Shown here: positions 39,112 to 42,556 of the stretch, in pieces
Numbering within the stretch: the stretch's first letter is position 1
Layout of the letters: each line of letters begins with the position of its first letter
Source of the DNA: an uncultured Ruminococcus sp.
GTDB lineage: Bacteria > Bacillota > Clostridia > Oscillospirales > Ruminococcaceae
Direction of reading: 5' to 3'
DNA: 42,556 nt
NCBI GenBank assembly: GCA_902786965.1
Contig: CADAEJ010000038.1
Span: forward strand, 1-42,556
Translations under genes and position numbers: made by a program
Notes under the pieces: generated by a model
What the model was told of the DNA's origin: nothing
Database searches by the model: none
What the model saw: the letters and a program-made list of their open reading frames with translations, nothing else

Positions 39112-39196
39112 GCGGGTGTGGTGAAATTGGCATACACGGCAGTTTTAGGTGCTGCTTCCGAGAGGAGTGCAGGTTCAAGTCCTGTCACCCGCACCA
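39112..39196 (+). tRNA. tRNA-Leu, anticodon UAG
   Basis: An 85-nt class II tRNA with acceptor arms GCGGGTG and CACCCGC, a D arm with AAATTGG, anticodon stem GCAGT/GCTGC enclosing TTTAGGT (anticodon TAG in DNA), a variable stem TCC-gaga-GGA, the T arm GCAGG-TTCAAGT-CCTGT, discriminator A and encoded CCA. It is transcribed from the promoter at 38,969 and followed by a terminator. Confidence 0.96.
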
Positions 39197-39205
39197 ATAC
39201 TCCAT

Positions 39206-39252
39206 AATCCGAACACTTTCGTAAACGAAAAGGTGTTCGGATTTGTTGTTTA
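39206..39252 (+). terminator. intrinsic terminator after tRNA-Leu
   Basis: AATCCGAACAC (39,206-39,216) pairs with GTGTTCGGATT (39,233-39,243); the inner part TTTCGT/ACGAAA also pairs. T-rich sequence follows. Confidence 0.85.
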
Positions 39253-39266
39253 TTATCAATAATTTT

Positions 39267-39300
39267 GGCGCCGATATAAAAAGTCGGCGCCATGTTTTTT
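39267..39300 (+). terminator. second GC-rich hairpin with T run
   Basis: GGCGCCGA and TCGGCGCC form a perfect 8-bp stem around a 9-nt AT loop, followed by TTTTTT at 39,295-39,300. It may be a back-up terminator or the edge of the structured element next to it. Confidence 0.7.
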
Positions 39301-39312
39301 GTAAAACGAAAA

Positions 39313-39440
39313 GGGGCTGTTGTGCGTGCAACAACCCCGTGAAAACAATGCGGTTGGCGGATCATTCAGAGGGACTTCAGTCGCCCGCCTGTACCAGACC
39401 CTTTTAGGGTCAGTGCAAACCACCCGTTTCATGGGTGGTT
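39313..39440. other. uncharacterised element of four consecutive hairpins (candidate structured RNA or transposon end)
   Basis: Four non-overlapping hairpins in 128 bp: H1 39,313-39,338 (GGGG-TGTTG / CAACA-CCCC), H2 39,356-39,389 (GGCGG / CCGCC enclosing GACT/AGTC), H3 39,397-39,411 (GACCCT / AGGGTC), and H4 39,418-39,440 (AACCACCC / GGGTGGTT, then TTTTGATT). On the minus strand the order is H4-H3-H2-H1, ending in a GC stem plus CTTTTCGTTTT, which reads as a transcript with its own terminator. There is no convincing frame. IS200/IS605-type ends and small RNAs both carry such sub-terminal hairpins; I cannot tell which it is. Confidence 0.55.
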
Positions 39441-39515
39441 TTGATTGTTTATTTGGATTTGAAATTGACAAAACCCAAACATTAGCTTTGTTTTTAGCTT
39501 AATTATATTGTATGA

Positions 39516-40979
39516 TCATCTGTTTTTTTTATGCTCCTGCTTATGCTCGTACATCAGCTGGTCTGCACGCCTGAATACAGTTTCGGCATCTTCATCTTCG
39601 TGTGTGAACTCCGCTATCCCGACAGCTGCCGAAAAACGATACCAGTGCTTTAGATCCATATTTTTTTCAGTCTCGGCAAATCTTTTCTTCATCTGCTCAA
39701 TCTTTTCAGCCCTGTCTTTATAATCATTTCCCGTAAGCACCGCTACAAATTCATCTCCGCCTATGCGGTATACGGGTGAATGCTTGAATGTCTCGCAGAA
39801 TACCATACAGCAGCCCTTGATATATATATCGCCCTCGGTATGCCCGTAGGTATCGTTTATCGTTTTGAGCATATTGATATCAAGCATCACTATGGCAAAC
39901 TCTGTATCTCCACGGCGTATGCCTTCATTAAGCTCTGCCATCTTATCGGTATAGGCCTCTTTATTCCCAACTCCCGTAAGTGAATCACGGTACGCCTTTT
40001 TGCTTATAGCGCCTAACTCTTTTTCCTTTTTCCGTACATCGTGCTCAGCCATTTCCTTTTCACGGGTTATCCTGGTTATGCTGTTGATATGATCTATTAT
40101 ACGTATCTGCATAGACCTCGTTTCTTCGTAGATGTCCCTTATCTCGTCATTGCTTTTGACATCGACCGTGATGACCCCGGCCTGCTCATATCCCTTTTCC
40201 TCGTCAGGGTCAAATCTCTTCATGCCCTCTGTCAGCCTGACAAGCGGACTAACGACCGTTTTGTTTACAAAGACGACTGCGCCTGCAAGGATCACAGCTA
40301 TCAGAACTACTGCCGTGACAGCAAGGTAGATAAAAAATGTCTTTCTGTCATTCATCACATCTTCCATATCAAGATCACAGCCGACTGTGCATATAAGCTC
40401 GCCGTTGCTGTCATATACCGGCGCATATGCAGAGCAGAGCCAGCCCCACTCTCCGTCTGATATGGTAGGCTCTATCTCTTGATGAGCGTCAACGTCTATA
40501 AATTCCTTTTCACGCTCCTCATACAGACCTGTTTCGTATACAGCGACATCATCTCCGTCAAGAAGATACATATTATATTTGCTGCCCTTATCTCCCCAGA
40601 CCACGATATAAAGGTACTTTATATCGGTTATATTATCCATATAGGAGCGGAGCCTGTCCCTTTCGCTCTCATACTGCTCCCACAGACCCTTTTCTTTAAG
40701 GTAAGATATAACAAGCTCCTCATCATCGCTTTCCTCCGCCTTATCCCGGAGCTGCTGGTACTCATCGGACAAAACGACCGCCTTGAGCCTTTTGAGATAC
40801 TCAACATCTGTGAGCGATACATAGTTCTTTGCAGAATCACGGGTAATGCGTTTATCAAAGCGCTCCATCTGTGTAGAGCTTATCATATATGACAGCGCGG
40901 CAACACCTAAAGCTGCAAAAAGCACTACTGCTGCTACAAATAGGTACATTTTCTTTTCTATCGTAAACCTGCTCTTCAT
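39516..40979 (-). CDS. membrane-bound diguanylate cyclase with extracytoplasmic sensor, HAMP-like linker and GGDEF domain
   Basis: A 487-residue protein. A membrane helix at about 11-33 and another at about 216-240 flank an extracellular sensor of about 180 residues with Cache-like text (YLYIVVWGDKGSKYNMYLLDGDD, GWLCSAYAPVYDSNGELICTVGCDLDM). After a HAMP-like segment (VVSPLVRLTEGMKRF) and a coiled coil, the catalytic domain has DSLTGVGNKEAY, VMLDINMLKTINDTYGHTEGD and the intact GGDEF signature in YRIGGDEFVAVL, ending at ADQLMYEHK. It makes cyclic di-GMP from GTP. No EAL domain is present and no RxxD inhibitory site is visible at the usual distance. GGGAGG precedes the ATG. Confidence 0.96.
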   Translation of the reverse strand: MKSRFTIEKKMYLFVAAVVLFAALGVAALSYMISSTQMERFDKRITRDSAKNYVSLTDVEYLKRLKAVVLSDEYQQLRDKAEESDDEELVISYLKEKGLWEQYESERDRLRSYMDNITDIKYLYIVVWGDKGSKYNMYLLDGDDVAVYETGLYEEREKEFIDVDAHQEIEPTISDGEWGWLCSAYAPVYDSNGELICTVGCDLDMEDVMNDRKTFFIYLAVTAVVLIAVILAGAVVFVNKTVVSPLVRLTEGMKRFDPDEEKGYEQAGVITVDVKSNDEIRDIYEETRSMQIRIIDHINSITRITREKEMAEHDVRKKEKELGAISKKAYRDSLTGVGNKEAYTDKMAELNEGIRRGDTEFAIVMLDINMLKTINDTYGHTEGDIYIKGCCMVFCETFKHSPVYRIGGDEFVAVLTGNDYKDRAEKIEQMKKRFAETEKNMDLKHWYRFSAAVGIAEFTHEDEDAETVFRRADQLMYEHKQEHKKNR

Positions 40980-41039
40980 AGCATTGACCTCCCGGGTATA
41001 ATGTCATCAGCTCAGACTGACAGCATATACTGATATGAT

Positions 41040-41058
41040 TATCACAGCATTTGTGATA
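41040..41058. promoter_or_regulatory. palindromic site just below the GGDEF promoter
   Basis: TATCACA and TGTGATA form a perfect 7-bp inverted repeat with GCATT between. On the minus strand it covers about +4 to +22 of the predicted transcript, a position for a repressor or an RNA hairpin. Confidence 0.55.
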
Positions 41059-41068
41059 CTTTATTATC

Positions 41069-41097
41069 ATTATACAACAATTCCTATAGTTTTACAA
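41069..41097 (-). promoter_or_regulatory. sigma-A promoter for the GGDEF gene
   Basis: Minus-strand TTGTAA (41,092-41,097) and TATAAT (41,069-41,074), 17-bp spacer. The -35 box overlaps the stop codon of the upstream gene remnant. Confidence 0.65.
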
Positions 41098-41400
41098 GTC
41101 GATACCCGTTTTTTTATAAGCAGCAAGCTGAGAGGGTGACATATCAAGCGTTTCGGGAAAGGGCGAGCTTACCGGAAACTCCTCCATATCCTCGACCTTG
41201 ATCTCATCTTTATTTTACACATTATTTTTTTCGTTCAAAAAATTCTGATACACACCAAAAGAGAAAAAAGACAGCAGTATGCACACAAGCTGGCAAACAA
41301 CTATCAGTATAAATAAAGCGCAGGCACCACAGAATCAAGGTCGCAGTATTTGGCTTTATCATACCTATATTGATCGTATTCATTAAAATTATCGTCTACT
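41092..41400 (-). pseudogene. decayed remnant of a small membrane protein gene
   Basis: On the minus strand a hydrophobic segment (CALFILIVVCQLVCILLSFFSF) is followed by NEKNNV, an in-frame stop, then in the same phase KVEDMEEFPVSSPFPETLDMSPSQLAAY to a stop at 41,092. Upstream, from about 41,400, another phase reads NEYDQYRYDKAKYCDLD and joins near 41,330, implying a frameshift. The parent family is not recognised. No start site is supported. Confidence 0.45.
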
Positions 41401-41418
41401 CCTTTATCCCAAAAAGCA

Positions 41419-41655
41419 TTGATATTCCCCGTAGGCGAAAAGGGTACAGTGTTCTATACCTATAAGCAGTACCGCCCGAATGATGAATATAAAAAATATA
41501 ACGTTGGCGAAGACGCCCCCACAGTTAGAGACGATTATGTATATCACTATATAACAGAAAATAACGGCAGGGTAATAGTTTTTTCCTTCTATTCGGGCAG
41601 GGATAATTATACCGCACAGCGTTTTCTTAGTATGGCAGATCTCTTGACCGAATAA
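41419..41655 (+). CDS. short hypothetical protein or C-terminal gene remnant
   Basis: A 78-residue frame from a TTG at 41,419: KGTVFYTYKQYRPNDEYKKYNVGEDA, VYHYITENNGRVIVFSFYSGRDNY, FLSMADLLTE. The frame reads as ordinary coding text with alternating strands, but there is no ribosome site and the frame is open upstream of the TTG without a better start, so it looks like the end of a longer, lost gene. No family recognised. Confidence 0.4.
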   Translation: MIFPVGEKGTVFYTYKQYRPNDEYKKYNVGEDAPTVRDDYVYHYITENNGRVIVFSFYSGRDNYTAQRFLSMADLLTE

Positions 41656-41865
41656 ACTAAACAAGCATCTATAAATATACCATAATACGGTGCTATTATA
41701 TTATATAAAAGCTAATGCGTTTTTTGTTATGCTTGATGTGTACTGGTGCTTTGCCGGTTTCGTTTATTTATTAAAGCATTCCATTACCGGAAAGCAAAAA
41801 TATCTATATTTAAACCTGAATAGTGTCATTCCTTTAACACACCAAAGACTGATAGTTATAATATG

Positions 41866-41898
41866 GCGGTATCCAAAAAAGTTTGGTGCCGCTTTTTT
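41866..41898 (+). terminator. terminator-like hairpin
   Basis: GCGG-CCAAA and TTTGG-CCGC arms with small internal loops, followed by TTTTTT. It precedes the recombinase remnant, not any intact gene. The rest of 41,656-41,927 is AT-rich with no recognisable gene. Confidence 0.55.
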
Positions 41899-41927
41899 GT
41901 GGGCGTTTTTTCTTTTTCCCTTACCAT

Positions 41928-42377
41928 ATGATAGAGGATATTGCAGAAAGTCTTTTAAAGCTTCAGCAGCGTGAGAATATCGCCGTACCTTTATTGCAAA
42001 GGCAGCTTGCTGATATAGAGAAGGGTATCGAAAATATGCTCAATGCTATGCAGGCAGGTATCCTTACAAAGTCAACAAAAAAGCGCCTTGACGAATTAGA
42101 GGCGCAAAAGGAAAAGCTAGAGCTTGACATTATGCGTGAGCAGATACAAACCGAGATACTTACCAAAGACCAGATCATATTCTGGTTGAGAAAAAGCAAG
42201 GAGCTTGACCTTACAAATGATGACAACAAGCGGATACTTATTGATACTTTTATTAGCTCTATCAATGCTTATGATGATAGGCTGGTGGTGTGCTTTAATA
42301 CCCGTGAAAAAACGAGTGCGAGCGTTCTTTTGACGGGTGGGTGTTCGGATAGTGGAGGGGTGGGCGCACCATTTTAA
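41928..42377 (+). pseudogene. C-terminal remnant of a large serine recombinase
   Basis: About 149 residues from an ATG at 41,928 match only the end of transposon/phage-type large serine recombinases: the coiled-coil region (LLKLQQRENIAVPLLQRQLADIEKGIENMLNAMQAGILTKSTKKRLDELEAQKEKLE), KDQIIFWLRKSKELD, RILIDTFISSINAYDDRLVVCFN and the tail ending GAPF. The catalytic resolvase domain with its Ser and the zinc ribbon are absent, so it is inactive. It marks an element that was once inserted here. Confidence 0.85.
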
Positions 42378-42402
42378 GAGGCTCATCAGAGCTTCTTTTT
42401 TT
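42376..42402 (+). terminator. terminator after the recombinase remnant
   Basis: AAGAGGCTC and GAGCTTCTT (one wobble) around ATCA, followed by a T run. Confidence 0.75.
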
Positions 42403-42420
42403 GCTTTTTATTAAAAAGTA

Positions 42421-42449
42421 TTGCAATCCGATATACATTGTGGTATAAT
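42421..42449 (+). promoter_or_regulatory. sigma-A promoter for the antitoxin gene
   Basis: TTGCAA (42,421-42,426) and TATAAT (42,444-42,449) with a 17-bp spacer, 25 bp before the ATG. Confidence 0.7.
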
Positions 42450-42473
42450 AATATCAGGAAAGGTGGTGGCATT

Positions 42474-42556
42474 ATGGCTGTTAAAAGTTCAAATGTAATT
42501 GCAAGGGTAGAACCGGAGATAAAGGAACAAGCAGAAGCCATACTTTCAAAACTCGG
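42474..42556 (+). CDS. RelB/DinJ-type antitoxin (C-terminus beyond the window)
   Basis: The first 27 codons read MAVKSSNVIARVEPEIKEQAEAILSKL, typical of the N-terminal ribbon-helix-helix of RelB/DinJ antitoxins, which bind DNA and neutralise a RelE/YafQ-type RNase toxin usually encoded next. GGAAAGGTGG precedes the ATG. The toxin would lie past the window end. Confidence 0.82.
   Translation, partial: MAVKSSNVIARVEPEIKEQAEAILSKL

Noticed and set aside
41690-41974. Plus-strand frame of 94 codons
   Set aside because: It overlaps a terminator and the recombinase remnant in another phase and has no ribosome site.

Overview
The window looks like a chromosomal segment of a Gram-positive, anaerobic, gut-type Clostridia bacterium, most likely Ruminococcus-like (Oscillospiraceae). 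The basis is family content read by eye: lipoteichoic-acid-synthase-like sulfatase, ScpA/ScpB, a GerW (YtfJ) plus DUF2953 pair, DUF4317, Na+-pumping decarboxylase subunits, a speD-speA-speE-speB-carboxynorspermidine gene cluster, AGGAGG-type ribosome sites with frequent TTG/GTG starts, and sigma-A promoters with 17-bp spacers. No database search was possible, so genus level is inference.

Layout. 1-7,372: an MscS channel (minus, cut by the window edge), the gamma and beta subunits of a sodium-pumping decarboxylase, yfbR and rpe, then on the minus strand an ABC-F ATPase followed by a MecA-like adaptor, and a degenerate PTS IIA-like protein. 7,451-15,846: a long polyamine operon (speD, speA, speE, speB, carboxynorspermidine dehydrogenase, nspC) interrupted at three places by small hypothetical, mostly membrane, genes. 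One of these blocks is bounded by a 14-bp direct repeat and separates the dehydrogenase from any ordinary start codon. 15,876-20,197: flavodoxin-like reductase, HAD phosphatase, LtaS-like synthase, rpmB. 20,342-27,310: site-2 protease, scpA (with a 9 x 15-residue repeat tail), scpB, DUF2953, gerW, D-Ala-D-Ala carboxypeptidase, an unknown gene and an RluB-type pseudouridine synthase, apparently one operon. 27,392-30,730: carboxyltransferase (12S-like), biotin carrier (1.3S-like) and oxaloacetate/pyruvate carboxyltransferase (5S-like); the membrane beta/gamma subunits that could complete a Na+ pump lie 25 kb away at the window start.

30,732-38,963: a frameshifted DUF4317 gene, a minus-strand operon (SGNH hydrolase, PIN/NYN-like protein, YfcE-like phosphodiesterase), a small unknown gene with rarA, an S1-domain protein (minus), and a secreted Fn3/cell-wall-hydrolase-like gene broken by a one-base frameshift. 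38,969-42,556 is the accessory part: a consensus promoter drives a truncated tRNA-Leu fragment and then an intact tRNA-Leu(UAG); these are followed by an uncharacterised four-hairpin element, a GGDEF cyclase with a palindromic site below its promoter, decayed gene remnants, the C-terminal remnant of a large serine recombinase, and the start of a RelB/DinJ-type antitoxin cut by the window end.

The most unusual signals are (1) the dehydrogenase gene severed from its start inside the polyamine operon, (2) the hairpin between the ABC-F gene and the MecA-like gene that buries the latter's ribosome binding site, (3) the tRNA-Leu fragment plus structured element at 38,969-39,450, (4) a IIA-like protein whose active-site histidine is replaced, and (5) the ScpA repeat tail. 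None of these is proven to be a new system; each is given with a test.
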